Counted from the first letter of the stretch, positions 41,316 through 50,634 are shown. The stretch: DNA of 64,000 bases from Paracidovorax avenae (GCF_040892545.1 NZ_CP156079.1:2081501-2145500); one strand, 5' to 3'. The notes: a model not told the origin generated them from the sequence alone. Program-made: numbers and translations.

Positions 41316-42632
41316 ATGTCTTCCTATTCGGTAGCCGATCCCCAGATCGACGAGGTGCTTGACCTGGAAACAGGGGAGTACCTGCAGACGGCCACTCTCA
41401 TCGGCTCCGACTATGGCGAGCTGATGCAATTGCGCATGTCGCTGCGAACGGACATTGCGGCGGGCGTACCCAAGTACGGTTGCGCCTTGTGCGGTGTCCC
41501 GATCTACTTGGTTCGGCGGGCGCAAACCGAGCACTTCTTCTTCCGGCACCAGCTCGAAGACGGCCGCTGTCCGGCGCAGACGCGCGGTGCACTGTCTGAA
41601 GAGGAAATCCTGGCGCGCAAGTACGACGGCGCCAAGGAAAGCCGACTTCACCAGCGCATGAAGGATTGGATCGTCCGCAGCCTGAAGGCCGATCCCGCGT
41701 TCAGCGAGGTTCAGTCGGAAGCGACCTGGAAGAGTGTCGGTGGCAAGCGTTGGCGGCGTCCCGATGTGCGGGCCCGGTACGGTGATCTCCCGGTCGCATT
41801 CGAGGTCCAGCTCTCAACGACATTCATCCGTGTCATCGCGGAGCGGCGGCACTTTTACTTGAGCGAAGGCGGTCTGCTGTTCTGGGTCTTCGGGCGCTTC
41901 GGCGAAAGCGACCGGCGGCTGACCGAGGACGATGTCTTCTACAGCAACAACCGCAACGCGTTCGTCGTCAGTGACCAGACGGCCGCGGAGTCGGTGCAGG
42001 CGGGTCTGTTTCAGCTTGATTGCCACTGGTGCAACCCGGCGGCGGCGACCGGACCTTTGGAGTACGGGCGCGTCGCGTTCTCGCAGCTCACCCTGGACCA
42101 AGCCACCCAACGGGCGTTCTATTTCGACTTCGACGGCGAGCAGGCCGCGCTGCGCGCGCGCGAGCGCGAGGCGCAGCTGGCGGTGGACGCGCCCCTCCGG
42201 CGGCGATTCGACGCGTTCTGGCTCGCGTACATGGCCGACGGTACGCAGGATGACGCCACCTGGCTGTCGCTGCGTCGGGAGCTGAAGGATCGTGGCGTGG
42301 CGCTGCCACGTTACCTCGGCCAGTTCTCGCAGCGGCAGTTGCTCAACGCCCTCTACTCGGCACGGGAGGGGCGGCCGATCGGGTTTGGCTTCGGGACCTT
42401 CATCGAGGTCGCCCATTGGATCGCGTCCAGCCACAAGGGCTACCTGCGGGCGTTCCGTCAGGCGTTGGAAGCCTACGGCCGCGCCGAACAGCTGAAGGCG
42501 GAAGATCAGACTGGCAAGTGGCGGGAGAAGGTGTCGCTCTACAAGCCCAGGCTCCAGGCCAACGATCCGGCCTACGCATCGATCAACCCGTACCCGGAAC
42601 TGACCAGCTTCCTGTTCCCGGAACTGCGGTGA
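41316..42632 (+). CDS. CoiA-like predicted nuclease
   Basis: This 438-residue protein resembles competence-protein CoiA-type nucleases. An N-terminal zinc-like cluster (Cys56, Cys59, His78, Cys85; YGCALCGVPIYL and HFFFRH) precedes a restriction-fold core, with RRPDVRA (Asp150) and AFEVQLS (Glu163-x-Gln165) standing for the D...ExK/Q active site, followed by ERRHFYLSEGGLLFWVFG. The C-terminal half (~230-438) is not assigned. It is the first gene inside the left att site and is separated from the large operon by 157 bp holding that operon's own promoter, so it is probably a separate unit. Its contribution to defence is inferred from location only. Confidence 0.65.
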   Translation: MSSYSVADPQIDEVLDLETGEYLQTATLIGSDYGELMQLRMSLRTDIAAGVPKYGCALCGVPIYLVRRAQTEHFFFRHQLEDGRCPAQTRGALSEEEILARKYDGAKESRLHQRMKDWIVRSLKADPAFSEVQSEATWKSVGGKRWRRPDVRARYGDLPVAFEVQLSTTFIRVIAERRHFYLSEGGLLFWVFGRFGESDRRLTEDDVFYSNNRNAFVVSDQTAAESVQAGLFQLDCHWCNPAAATGPLEYGRVAFSQLTLDQATQRAFYFDFDGEQAALRAREREAQLAVDAPLRRRFDAFWLAYMADGTQDDATWLSLRRELKDRGVALPRYLGQFSQRQLLNALYSAREGRPIGFGFGTFIEVAHWIASSHKGYLRAFRQALEAYGRAEQLKAEDQTGKWREKVSLYKPRLQANDPAYASINPYPELTSFLFPELR

Positions 42633-42707
42633 CAGCAACCTCGATGCGTGGTTGTCGGCCGCCCGAGTCGTGGGCTGGCCGTTTTTCGATAGAAGGAGCT
42701 TATTTGG

Positions 42708-42767
42708 TGCTCAGTAAAAATTGCCCGTAGCTCGAAAATTCGCTAGGATGGCGATATTTACTGCGCA
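42708..42767 (+). promoter_or_regulatory. Promoter nested in an inverted repeat, upstream of the AbiE/caspase/Qat operon
   Basis: TGCTCAGTAAA (42708-42718) and TTTACTGCGCA (42757-42767) are inverted repeats with one mismatch. Between them lie TTGCCC (42721-42726) and TAGGAT (42744-42749) at 17-bp spacing. AbiEi antitoxins are known to repress their own promoter by binding inverted repeats, so the first gene product is the obvious candidate regulator. Confidence 0.6.
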
Positions 42768-42789
42768 GTGAAGGATGCACGAGGTCGTC

Positions 42790-43881
42790 ATGTCTGTGTC
42801 TAGCCCGACGGAGCGCCAGCTCATCACCAGCTTCGTGGACGCCCTGAGGGAGCTTCCCGAGGTCGAGGCGGACCTCGACCACTGGGAGCCCGCCAGGCCG
42901 GGCGACCGCGGATACGACGCACAGGTCGATCTGCACGTCGCCGGCAAGTCCTATGTGTTGTTGATCGAAGCCAAGAAAGCTGTCTTCCCGCGTGACGTCC
43001 GCCAAGTGCTATGGCAGCTTCGCGAAGCTAGCCTCGGACGATCCGCAGAGCAGGGGAAAGAGCCGTTCTCGCTCCTGGTCGCCGAATCGATCTCGCCGGG
43101 CGCGAAGGAGATGCTCAGAAGTGAACGTGTCGGCTACTACGACAGTGGCGGCAGCCTCTACCTGCCGGCCCGAGGTGCCTATCTGTACATCGACAAGCCG
43201 CCGCCCAAGACCTTGGCGAAATCGATGCGCTCGCTGTTCTCCGGAAGGCGCGCGCAGGTCCTGCACGCGCTATTGGTTCGGCATGACGACTGGTTCGGTG
43301 TCACGGGCCTGGCGCAGGAGGCGATGGTGTCACCTGCCACCGCATCGCAGGTTCTCTCCGAACTGGAGCGCTTCGACTGGCTGACGGCACGAGGGCAGGG
43401 GCCGGCGAAGGAGCGTCATCTGCGGGAGCCGTCGGCCTTGCTCGACGCTTGGGCCAAACAGCTCGCCACCATTCGGCCACCGACGGTGCGCCGGTACTAC
43501 GTGCCGGGCACGAAGACTGATGCCTTGGAGGCGCGGATCGGACAGGTTTTCGGTGCGCACGATGTTGCGTATGCGATCAGCCACGAGGCCGCGGCGCAGC
43601 GCTACACCCCTTTTCTATCCAATGTGTCCCAGGTGCGCGCGCGCGTATTGGGCAGTGCAAATGCCGACGCAGCGATCGGCGAGTTGAACGCGCGGCCGGT
43701 CAGCGAAGGCGCCAACTTCAGCGTCATCGAAGCCAAGTCACTCGGCGAGTTGCTGTTTCGCGAGCAGCTCGGAGACCTGTGGCTGGCCAGCCCCATCCAG
43801 ATCTACCTTGACCTATTGCGCGGCGAGGGCCGCGCCAAGGAGATGGCCGAGCACTTTCGCAAGGAAAGGATCGGCTTCTGA
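42790..43881 (+). CDS. AbiEi-like antitoxin/regulator with N-terminal PD-(D/E)xK-type domain
   Basis: From ATG 42790, with GAGG just upstream, the protein has 363 residues. Residues ~35-65 read as a restriction-endonuclease-like core: GYDAQVDLHVAGKSYVLLIEAKK, with Asp43 or Asp47 and Glu60-Ala-Lys62. Residues ~150-210 form a winged helix (RRAQVLHALLVRHDDWFGVTGLAQ, ATASQVLSELERFDWL), and the C-terminal half has the AbiEi-like antitoxin layout. Paired with a nucleotidyltransferase gene immediately downstream (TGATG overlap), it resembles type IV AbiE systems, in which AbiEi antagonises and autoregulates AbiEii. The nuclease-like N-terminus is unusual for AbiEi and could be degenerate. Confidence 0.7.
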   Translation: MSVSSPTERQLITSFVDALRELPEVEADLDHWEPARPGDRGYDAQVDLHVAGKSYVLLIEAKKAVFPRDVRQVLWQLREASLGRSAEQGKEPFSLLVAESISPGAKEMLRSERVGYYDSGGSLYLPARGAYLYIDKPPPKTLAKSMRSLFSGRRAQVLHALLVRHDDWFGVTGLAQEAMVSPATASQVLSELERFDWLTARGQGPAKERHLREPSALLDAWAKQLATIRPPTVRRYYVPGTKTDALEARIGQVFGAHDVAYAISHEAAAQRYTPFLSNVSQVRARVLGSANADAAIGELNARPVSEGANFSVIEAKSLGELLFREQLGDLWLASPIQIYLDLLRGEGRAKEMAEHFRKERIGF

Positions 43882-44777
43882 TGGCAAAACCGGCAACGCT
43901 CGACGGCTATAGCGACCAGTACACGGTGGACTGCGAGCGCGTCCTGGTGACGTTGCTGCGTGGACTTGGGCCCTGGAAAGATTCGGTCTACTTGGTCGGT
44001 GGGCTGACGCCGCGATACCTCGTCGCGGCGCGGCCCCCGGTGGTGCCCGCGCATGCCGGCACCCTGGACGTAGACATCGTGATCGACCTGCAGATCCTCG
44101 CCGACACGGAGGCGTACCACACGCTGGAGGACAACCTGAAGAAGATGGGGTTCGAGCGGGCCGAAAACGACAAGCAGCAAAAGCTGTCCTGGCGTTGGCA
44201 GACTCGAACCGAGCACGGCGCATTGATGGTGCTGGAGTTGCTGGCCGACGCGCCGGACATCGCCGGCGGCAAGGTGCAACCGCTGCCGACCGAAGGCACG
44301 ATTTCGGCGCTGAACATTCCGCATTCATCCATCGTCTTCGACCTGCACCAAGTCACCGAGATTCAGGCGGAACTGTTGGGCGGCAACGGCGTCGCCACTG
44401 AGAAGATCAAGCACGCCAACCTCATCAGCTTCACCTGCCTCAAGGCCTTCGCCTTCGATCAGCGCTTCGAGCGCAAAGACGCGCATGACTTGATTTACTG
44501 CATCGAGCATGCGCCCGAAGGCATGGATGCAGTGGCGCAAGCGTTCCGCGAACAGCGTGGCGGAAAGCACGGCGCGGTCGTCGAAGACGCGCTCGCGATC
44601 CTGCGCAGCCGGTTCGCGAGCGATGAGAAGACCGAGGGCTATCGCAAGGATGGCCCGGTGTCGGTCGCCAAGTTCGAGCTGGGTGAGACGGACGAAGCGG
44701 AGCAGCGCGAAGCAAGGGTGCTGCGGCAACGTCAAGCTAACGATGTGATCGAACAGTTCCTTGCTCGGATTGGATAG
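43881..44777 (+). CDS. AbiEii-like nucleotidyltransferase
   Basis: This 298-residue protein has the nucleotidyltransferase signature: GG at 40-41 (VYLVGGLTPRYL) followed by DVDIVID with Asp63 and Asp65 as likely metal ligands. AbiEii/AbiGii toxins share this fold and transfer nucleotides, in studied homologues to tRNA acceptor ends. The start overlaps the preceding stop (TGATG). Together with the AbiEi-like protein it would form an abortive-infection or toxin-antitoxin module. It is followed after nine bases by the caspase-helicase gene, which suggests all three act together. Confidence 0.75.
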   Translation: MAKPATLDGYSDQYTVDCERVLVTLLRGLGPWKDSVYLVGGLTPRYLVAARPPVVPAHAGTLDVDIVIDLQILADTEAYHTLEDNLKKMGFERAENDKQQKLSWRWQTRTEHGALMVLELLADAPDIAGGKVQPLPTEGTISALNIPHSSIVFDLHQVTEIQAELLGGNGVATEKIKHANLISFTCLKAFAFDQRFERKDAHDLIYCIEHAPEGMDAVAQAFREQRGGKHGAVVEDALAILRSRFASDEKTEGYRKDGPVSVAKFELGETDEAEQREARVLRQRQANDVIEQFLARIG

Positions 44778-44786
44778 AGGGCTCAC

Positions 44787-47700
44787 ATGGCGATCAAAGC
44801 GATCTTCGTCGGCATCAACAAGCACCTCGATACGTCGATTCCGGAGCTGAGCGGCGCGCGGCGTGACGCGACAGCCTTGTGGGCGCTGTTCACCGACACG
44901 ATCGAGGGTCTGAGTTCACGCCTGCTTGTGGATGAGACCGCGACCCATGCGGAAGTGTCTGCGGCGATGCTCGGCACGCTGGCCGCGGCGAATTCCGACG
45001 ACGTGGTGGTCATCGCCTTCGCAGGCCATGGTTCGCCTGACGGCAACCTGGTGCTGTTCGATACCGACGCGAGCGACCTGGCCGGAACGGCCTTGTCGAT
45101 GGCAGGCCTGGCGGACGCCTTCAAGACGACAAAGGCCCGCGCCGTCCTGTGCATCCTCGACTGCTGTTTCAGCGGCCAGGCGCCCGCGCGCGTACTGGAG
45201 ACGGCTGCGCGTCCGCGCAACGCATTCGCTTTGACGGGAATCTATGGGGAAGGGCGCATTCTCCTGGCCGCCTGCGCCACGAACGAATCGGCATGGGAGC
45301 AGCCGGGCACCGGGCATGGCTTGCTCACGCATGCGGTCATCGAGGCCCTGGCCGGCGCCGGCGGCGAGTCGGTCAGCTTTCCGGAGATCGCGGGCGAGAT
45401 CATCCGCCAGGCCCGCGTCGAAGCGGAACGCATCAGCGTCACACAGACGCCGGTGTTCCTGGGCAGCGTACAAGGTGGCCTGACGTTTCCCGTGCTCAAG
45501 CGCGGCGACAACTACGCCGCCGCGTTCCCGGCAAGGGCCGTACAGCAGATGTCCGGATCGTTCTCGGAATTTGCCGCACACGGTTTTCCGCCCGAAATCG
45601 TCGGCCAATGGGAAGCGGACTTTCCGCAAGGACTCAACGCGCTGCAGCTCAAGGCGGTCAACGAGTTCGGCGTGCTTGCCGGCAATTCGCTGCTGGTTGT
45701 TGCGCCCACAAGCTCCGGCAAGACGATGGTTGGCGAGGTGGCGGCGATCCAAGCGGTCACGTCGGGCAAGAAGGCCGCATTCCTGTTGCCCTACCGCGCG
45801 CTGGTCAACGAAAAGTTCGAGGAATTCACTGAGCGCTACACGCCCGCTGGATTGCGGGTGGTTCGTTGCAGTGGGGATGCCACCGACGGTATCGGGCCTG
45901 TCCTCGCGGGGCGCTACGACCTGGGCTTCTTCACGTACGAGACTTTTCTGAACCTCGCGCTTGGGTCGCCCCGGCTTCTGACTCAGCTCGGCCTGGTCGT
46001 GCTGGACGAAGGACAGTTCATCACCGACCCCCACCGTGGCGTGACGGTCGAATTGATCTTCTCGCTATTGCTGCGGGCACGGCAGCGGGGCATCGCGCCG
46101 CAACTGGTGATCCTGTCTGCAGTCATCGGCAACCTCAACAGCTTCGATCGCTGGCTTGGTGTACCGCTGCTGTCGTCGCGCGAGCGGCCCGTGCCGTTGA
46201 TCGAGGGTGTCCTTGATCGGCGCGGGACGTTTCAATTCGTCGACGCGGATGGGACCACGAAGACGGAAGCCTTGTTGCCCTCTCACCACATCGTTCAGCG
46301 TCGTGACAAACCCAGTTCGCAGGACGTGATCGTGCCCTTGGCGCAGCAGTTGGTCGGGCAAGGCGAAAAGCTGCTGGTGTTTCGCAACATGCGTGGCCCC
46401 GCCCAGGGCTGTGCCAAGTATCTTGCGAAGGAACTTGGCTTGCCGCCTGCAGCCGCTGTCCTCGATGTCCTGCCTACCCAGGACCTGACCGGCGCGTCAC
46501 AGGACTTGCGTGATTGCCTCGCCGGCGGCACCGCGTTTCACAACACCAACCTGCTGAGAGCGGAGCGCGAGGCGGTCGAGAAGGGATACCGAAGCGCCGC
46601 GGGTTGCATTCACGCCTTGGTCGCCACCACGACGCTGGCTGCCGGCATCAACACCCCCGCATCGACGGTCGTGCTCGCCGAGAACGAATTCGTTGGCGAG
46701 GACGGGCGCCAGTTCACCGTCGCCGAATACAAGAACATGGCGGGCCGCGCTGGCCGGCTTGGTTTTAACGAGATCGGCAAGGCGATCATCCTCGCCGACA
46801 CCCCGATGGAACGAGCACAGCTCTTCCAGCGCTACGTGCTGGGCGTGCCGGAGGACGTGAAGTCGTCGTTCCAGCAACGGGACCTGCCGACGTGGACACT
46901 GCGCCTGCTGAGCCAGGTGCGTGGTGTTCGCGCCGACGAGATCCCGGGCCTGCTGGTCAACACGTTTGGCGGCTACTGCGCATCCCGCGCGAATCCGCAA
47001 TGGGTCGCGATGGTCGAGCGGGACGTTGGCGCCTTGGTCGATCGCCTGCTACAGGCCGGCTTGGCCGAGCGTGAGGGCGACCTCATCCACCTGACGCTGC
47101 TGGGGCGGGCATGTGGTGCGTCGTCCCTGTCGTTTGAGTCGAGCCTCCGCTTGGTCGAGCTGATGGGGCGTTTGGACGTGGCCCGAACGCCTCCCGGCCA
47201 CATCTTGGCCATGGTGCAGGTTTTGGACGAACTGGACGCCATTTACACCCCGGTCATGAAGAAGGGACAGTCCGAGAGCGTGCGCGCGGGCGAAGCGGCC
47301 CAGCGTTTCGGTCATCAGATGCCGCAGATGCTTCAACGCTACTGCCGCGACCAGATCGAGTTCTGGGCCCGATGCAAGCGCGCCGCACTGCTGCATGACT
47401 GGATTGAGGGCACACCGGTCGATGTGCTGGAAAGGCGCTACTCCACCACGCCGTTTGGCGGAGCCGTCGGCTACGGAAACATCATCGGCATCGCCGATGC
47501 GACGCGCTTCCATCTTCGTTCAGCTCACCAGATCCTCGCAACGCTCTTCCCGGACCAACCCGATTTCCTCAAGGGTCTGGACGACATTCTGCAGCGGCTT
47601 GAGTTTGGGCTGCCGTTGGTCGCTCTGCCGCTGACGAAGATTGCGGTGCGCCTGACGCGCGGGCAGTGCCTGGCGCTTGCAGAGATTGGGGTGCACACGC

Positions 47701-47819
47701 CCGATCAGTTGAGGGCCTTGACGAACGACCGGCTGCGTGACTGCGTGGGCCCGGCGACGGCTGCGCTCCTGCGGCCGGTGGGGAACATCGCCGCCGTCGG
47801 CGAAGAGGGAGAAAAATGA
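44787..47819 (+). CDS. Caspase-like protease fused to Ski2-like superfamily 2 helicase
   Basis: This is a 1010-residue protein. Residues 1-~235 are a caspase/metacaspase-like (C14) domain with the dyad His81 (FAGHGS) and Cys127 (LDCCFSG). Residues ~270-~700 form an SF2 helicase of the Ski2/Hel308 type: Walker A APTSSGKT at 305-312, motif II DEGQ at 406-409 instead of DEAH/DExH, motif III SAV at 443-445, motif V TTTLAAGINTPA near 613-624 and motif VI NMAGRAGR at 649-656. Winged-helix and ratchet-like regions fill the C-terminus, ending with a helix-hairpin-helix-like stretch. It lies between the AbiE-like pair (nine-base gap) and qatA (ATGA overlap). A nucleic-acid-sensing helicase that triggers a suicide protease is an attractive reading, but unproven. 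Confidence 0.8.
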   Translation: MAIKAIFVGINKHLDTSIPELSGARRDATALWALFTDTIEGLSSRLLVDETATHAEVSAAMLGTLAAANSDDVVVIAFAGHGSPDGNLVLFDTDASDLAGTALSMAGLADAFKTTKARAVLCILDCCFSGQAPARVLETAARPRNAFALTGIYGEGRILLAACATNESAWEQPGTGHGLLTHAVIEALAGAGGESVSFPEIAGEIIRQARVEAERISVTQTPVFLGSVQGGLTFPVLKRGDNYAAAFPARAVQQMSGSFSEFAAHGFPPEIVGQWEADFPQGLNALQLKAVNEFGVLAGNSLLVVAPTSSGKTMVGEVAAIQAVTSGKKAAFLLPYRALVNEKFEEFTERYTPAGLRVVRCSGDATDGIGPVLAGRYDLGFFTYETFLNLALGSPRLLTQLGLVVLDEGQFITDPHRGVTVELIFSLLLRARQRGIAPQLVILSAVIGNLNSFDRWLGVPLLSSRERPVPLIEGVLDRRGTFQFVDADGTTKTEALLPSHHIVQRRDKPSSQDVIVPLAQQLVGQGEKLLVFRNMRGPAQGCAKYLAKELGLPPAAAVLDVLPTQDLTGASQDLRDCLAGGTAFHNTNLLRAEREAVEKGYRSAAGCIHALVATTTLAAGINTPASTVVLAENEFVGEDGRQFTVAEYKNMAGRAGRLGFNEIGKAIILADTPMERAQLFQRYVLGVPEDVKSSFQQRDLPTWTLRLLSQVRGVRADEIPGLLVNTFGGYCASRANPQWVAMVERDVGALVDRLLQAGLAEREGDLIHLTLLGRACGASSLSFESSLRLVELMGRLDVARTPPGHILAMVQVLDELDAIYTPVMKKGQSESVRAGEAAQRFGHQMPQMLQRYCRDQIEFWARCKRAALLHDWIEGTPVDVLERRYSTTPFGGAVGYGNIIGIADATRFHLRSAHQILATLFPDQPDFLKGLDDILQRLEFGLPLVALPLTKIAVRLTRGQCLALAEIGVHTPDQLRALTNDRLRDCVGPATAALLRPVGNIAAVGEEGEK

Positions 47820-49750
47820 TCCTTACGGACAACGAAACCAAGGTCGATCTACTCAACAACGAGGCCATTGCTGCCACGATCATCGGACTGCTTCGCGCGA
47901 AGCCCGATCATCCAGTCACGATCGGCGTGCATGGCGACTGGGGTGCGGGCAAGTCCAGCGTCCTCGAAATGATAGAGGCGGGCTTCGCGGACAAGGGCGA
48001 TGTGCTGTGCCTCAAGTTCAATGGATGGCGCTTCCAGGGCTTCGAGGACGCAAAGATCGCGTTGATCGAAGGCATCGTCACCGGCTTGGTCGAGAAACGG
48101 CCGGCATTGACCAAGGCCGCCGGTGCCGTCAAGGATGTCTTTCGCCGCATCGACTGGCTGAAGGTCGCCAAGAGAGCAGGTGGCTTGGCGGTCACTGCCT
48201 TCACCGGCATCCCCACGCCCGAGCAGGTGGGCGCCATCGTCGGCTCGCTTCAAGGCCTGCTGGCTGACCCTGGCAAGCTTGCCACGAAGGAGAACCTCGA
48301 GACGACCATCGAGGAGGTCAAGGGCATCCTGAAAGAAGGTGAAACGAAGAACGTTCCCGAAGAAGTCGAAGCGTTCCGCAAAGCATTCGACCAGCTCTTG
48401 AAGGACGCGGGCATCAAGCAGCTGGTCGTCTTGATCGATGACCTCGACCGCTGCCTGCCCGACACGGCGATCGAAACACTCGAAGCGATCCGGCTGTTCG
48501 TATTCACCGCGCGGACGGCGTTTGTGGTGGCAGCCGACGAGGCGATGATCGAGTACGCAGTGCGGAAGCATTTTCCCGACCTGCCCGACAGCACCGGCCC
48601 GCGAGACTACGCTCGCAACTATCTCGAAAAGCTGATTCAGGTTCCGTTCCGCATCCCCGCGCTGGGAGAAGCTGAGACACGCATTTACGTCACGCTGCTG
48701 CTGGCCGGCGCGGAGATCGGAGAGGACAACGCGGATTATGCGAAGCTGATTGCCGTCGCACGGGAAAAGCTGAAACGCCCGTGGACAACGGGCGGGCTGG
48801 ACGCTGCGACCGTCAAGACAGCGCTAGGCAGTCAGGCGGAGAAGGCCAACAACGCACTGGCCCTCAGCGATCAGATCGGCCCCATCCTGGCCAGCGGCGC
48901 CAAAGGCAACCCGCGACAAATCAAGCGCTTCCTCAACACGCTGCTGCTGCGGGAGCGAACCGCGAGTGCTCGCGGTTTCGGCGATGACATCAAGCTCTCC
49001 GTGCTCGCGAAACTCATGCTCGCGGAACGCTTTATCCCGCGGTTGTTCGAGCAGATCGCGTTCGTCGCGGCCGTCCATCCGCAAGGCATCTGCGATGACC
49101 TCGAAGCACTGGAGTCGGGGCTGACGGCAGCGGAGCGCAAGGACGCCACGCCGAAGGGACAGAAGGCGGCCGACACCACGCCTGCAGCGGACAGTGTCGT
49201 CCTGGCCGAGTGGAAGTCGTCGGAAACGGTACTCGACTGGGCGCGCCTTTCGCCCAAGCTATCGGGTCTCGACTTGCGCCCCTACCTATTCGTCACCAAG
49301 GACAAGAAGGACTACTTCGGCCCGGTGTCGGTACTGGGCCACCTCGCCAGCGTCGTCGAGAAGCTGTTCGGCGGCAAGATGACCGTCCAGGGCTACGAGT
49401 CCGAGTTGAAGCAGCTCGTGCAGGCAGAGGCCGAGAAGGTGTTCGAGGCAGTGCGCAGCAAGATCATGGGCACTGGTGCGTTCGATACCAGACCGGCCGG
49501 GACTGATGGCCTCCTCGTCCTCGTCAAGGCGCAGCCTGTCCTTCAAGGCCGGCTAATGGACTTTCTTGAGGCGCTGCCGAGTGGGAAGTGCGGACCTTGG
49601 GTGGTCAGCGGTTGGCAGCAGGTCGTCAAGGACATCGACGCCTCGGCGCGCCTGACCAAGCTGCTTGGTGATTGGGGCAAGGTCACGAATAACCCCGGCC
49701 TCAAAGCCGCGGCCGAACTGGCGCTCAAGGATCTGAAGGGAGCGCGCTGA
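47816..49750 (+). CDS. qatA: KAP-family P-loop NTPase QatA
   Basis: This 644-residue protein has the KAP NTPase layout: Walker A GDWGAGKSS at 40-48, then CLKFNGWRFQGF, a long insertion (~90-190) with a hydrophobic stretch in the TAFTGIPTPEQVGAIVG area that could be a membrane hairpin, and Walker B LVVLIDDLDRC at ~203-213. The next three genes are a QatB-like protein, a QueC-like protein and a TatD-like nuclease, the gene order of the Qat anti-phage system, in which QatA is the ATPase. Its ATG overlaps the caspase-helicase stop and its own stop overlaps qatB (TGATG). Confidence 0.85.
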   Translation: MILTDNETKVDLLNNEAIAATIIGLLRAKPDHPVTIGVHGDWGAGKSSVLEMIEAGFADKGDVLCLKFNGWRFQGFEDAKIALIEGIVTGLVEKRPALTKAAGAVKDVFRRIDWLKVAKRAGGLAVTAFTGIPTPEQVGAIVGSLQGLLADPGKLATKENLETTIEEVKGILKEGETKNVPEEVEAFRKAFDQLLKDAGIKQLVVLIDDLDRCLPDTAIETLEAIRLFVFTARTAFVVAADEAMIEYAVRKHFPDLPDSTGPRDYARNYLEKLIQVPFRIPALGEAETRIYVTLLLAGAEIGEDNADYAKLIAVAREKLKRPWTTGGLDAATVKTALGSQAEKANNALALSDQIGPILASGAKGNPRQIKRFLNTLLLRERTASARGFGDDIKLSVLAKLMLAERFIPRLFEQIAFVAAVHPQGICDDLEALESGLTAAERKDATPKGQKAADTTPAADSVVLAEWKSSETVLDWARLSPKLSGLDLRPYLFVTKDKKDYFGPVSVLGHLASVVEKLFGGKMTVQGYESELKQLVQAEAEKVFEAVRSKIMGTGAFDTRPAGTDGLLVLVKAQPVLQGRLMDFLEALPSGKCGPWVVSGWQQVVKDIDASARLTKLLGDWGKVTNNPGLKAAAELALKDLKGAR

Positions 49751-50634
49751 TGGGAACTTCGACTGCGTACGGTGGACCTGGCGGCGGAACGCCGCTTGTC
49801 CCTTCATGGTTGGGCGACGCCGATGGCGGGGGTGCTCTTGCTTCGCCCGCGCCAAACGGGCCAGGACCAGACGGCCAGCCGGCGCCCGATGGCAACACGC
49901 CACCGGTGCCGCCAAACCGCCCACCGATTCCGAGGACAGCTGATCCACAACGCTTCGCCGGCGCTCGCAACAGCTTCACGCGGTTTGCTGGCTCTGGCGG
50001 CAGTGACCGGGCGAGCCTCGGCCGCGCGGTCTCAAAGTATGTCTCGACATCGGCTGGTGGATCGCGCCAGGCTGCCCAACGCATGGGCGCCTCCCGTAGC
50101 TCCGGCGCCCGGCTCCTGGGCTTCTTGGCCGATGCGCAAGCGCGAGGCGTGCGCGAAGCGCTGCGCGCCCTGGACCTGGAGTCGTTGGCAGGACGCCCGA
50201 TCACTGAGATTTTCGTCGGCTTGGCTGACTACATCTGCCCTGGCGCAGGTACGGTCGATGAGGGTATCGCCAGAGAGGCCTACATCGAAACTGTCGTCGA
50301 GCTGGCGAGCGAAGGGCTGACTGACCTGACCACCTTCACGCCGGACCAGATGCAAACGGTGTTCGAGTTGTACGCCACCCATGCCATCGAGGCGCGCATC
50401 TGCAATGACATCGGCACCAAGGTCGTGACCATGCCGACGGACGCTCAGGCAGCGCACCGTGTTGAACAGCAGTTGCGCGACTTCATTCGCGGAGGGGTGG
50501 CAGACGCTTTGACGCGCGCCAGAGCCGAAACTCCCAACCTCACGCCAGAGCGGATTCAAGGCTTTGTCGATCGCGTGTACGAGTCCGCGTTCGCGATTCT
50601 GCAGACCTTGGGCGATGCGGAGGCCAACCAATGA
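49750..50634 (+). CDS. qatB: QatB-like protein
   Basis: This 294-residue protein begins MGTSTAYGGPGGGTPLVPSW, a Gly/Pro-rich segment I associate with QatB and similar small partners of KAP ATPases. Residues ~20-65 are Pro-rich and probably disordered; the rest is mostly helical without a recognised domain. There is no signal peptide. It is translationally coupled to qatA upstream (TGATG) and qatC downstream (ATGA). QatB is required in the described system, but its activity is unknown. Confidence 0.75.
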   Translation: MGTSTAYGGPGGGTPLVPSWLGDADGGGALASPAPNGPGPDGQPAPDGNTPPVPPNRPPIPRTADPQRFAGARNSFTRFAGSGGSDRASLGRAVSKYVSTSAGGSRQAAQRMGASRSSGARLLGFLADAQARGVREALRALDLESLAGRPITEIFVGLADYICPGAGTVDEGIAREAYIETVVELASEGLTDLTTFTPDQMQTVFELYATHAIEARICNDIGTKVVTMPTDAQAAHRVEQQLRDFIRGGVADALTRARAETPNLTPERIQGFVDRVYESAFAILQTLGDAEANQ

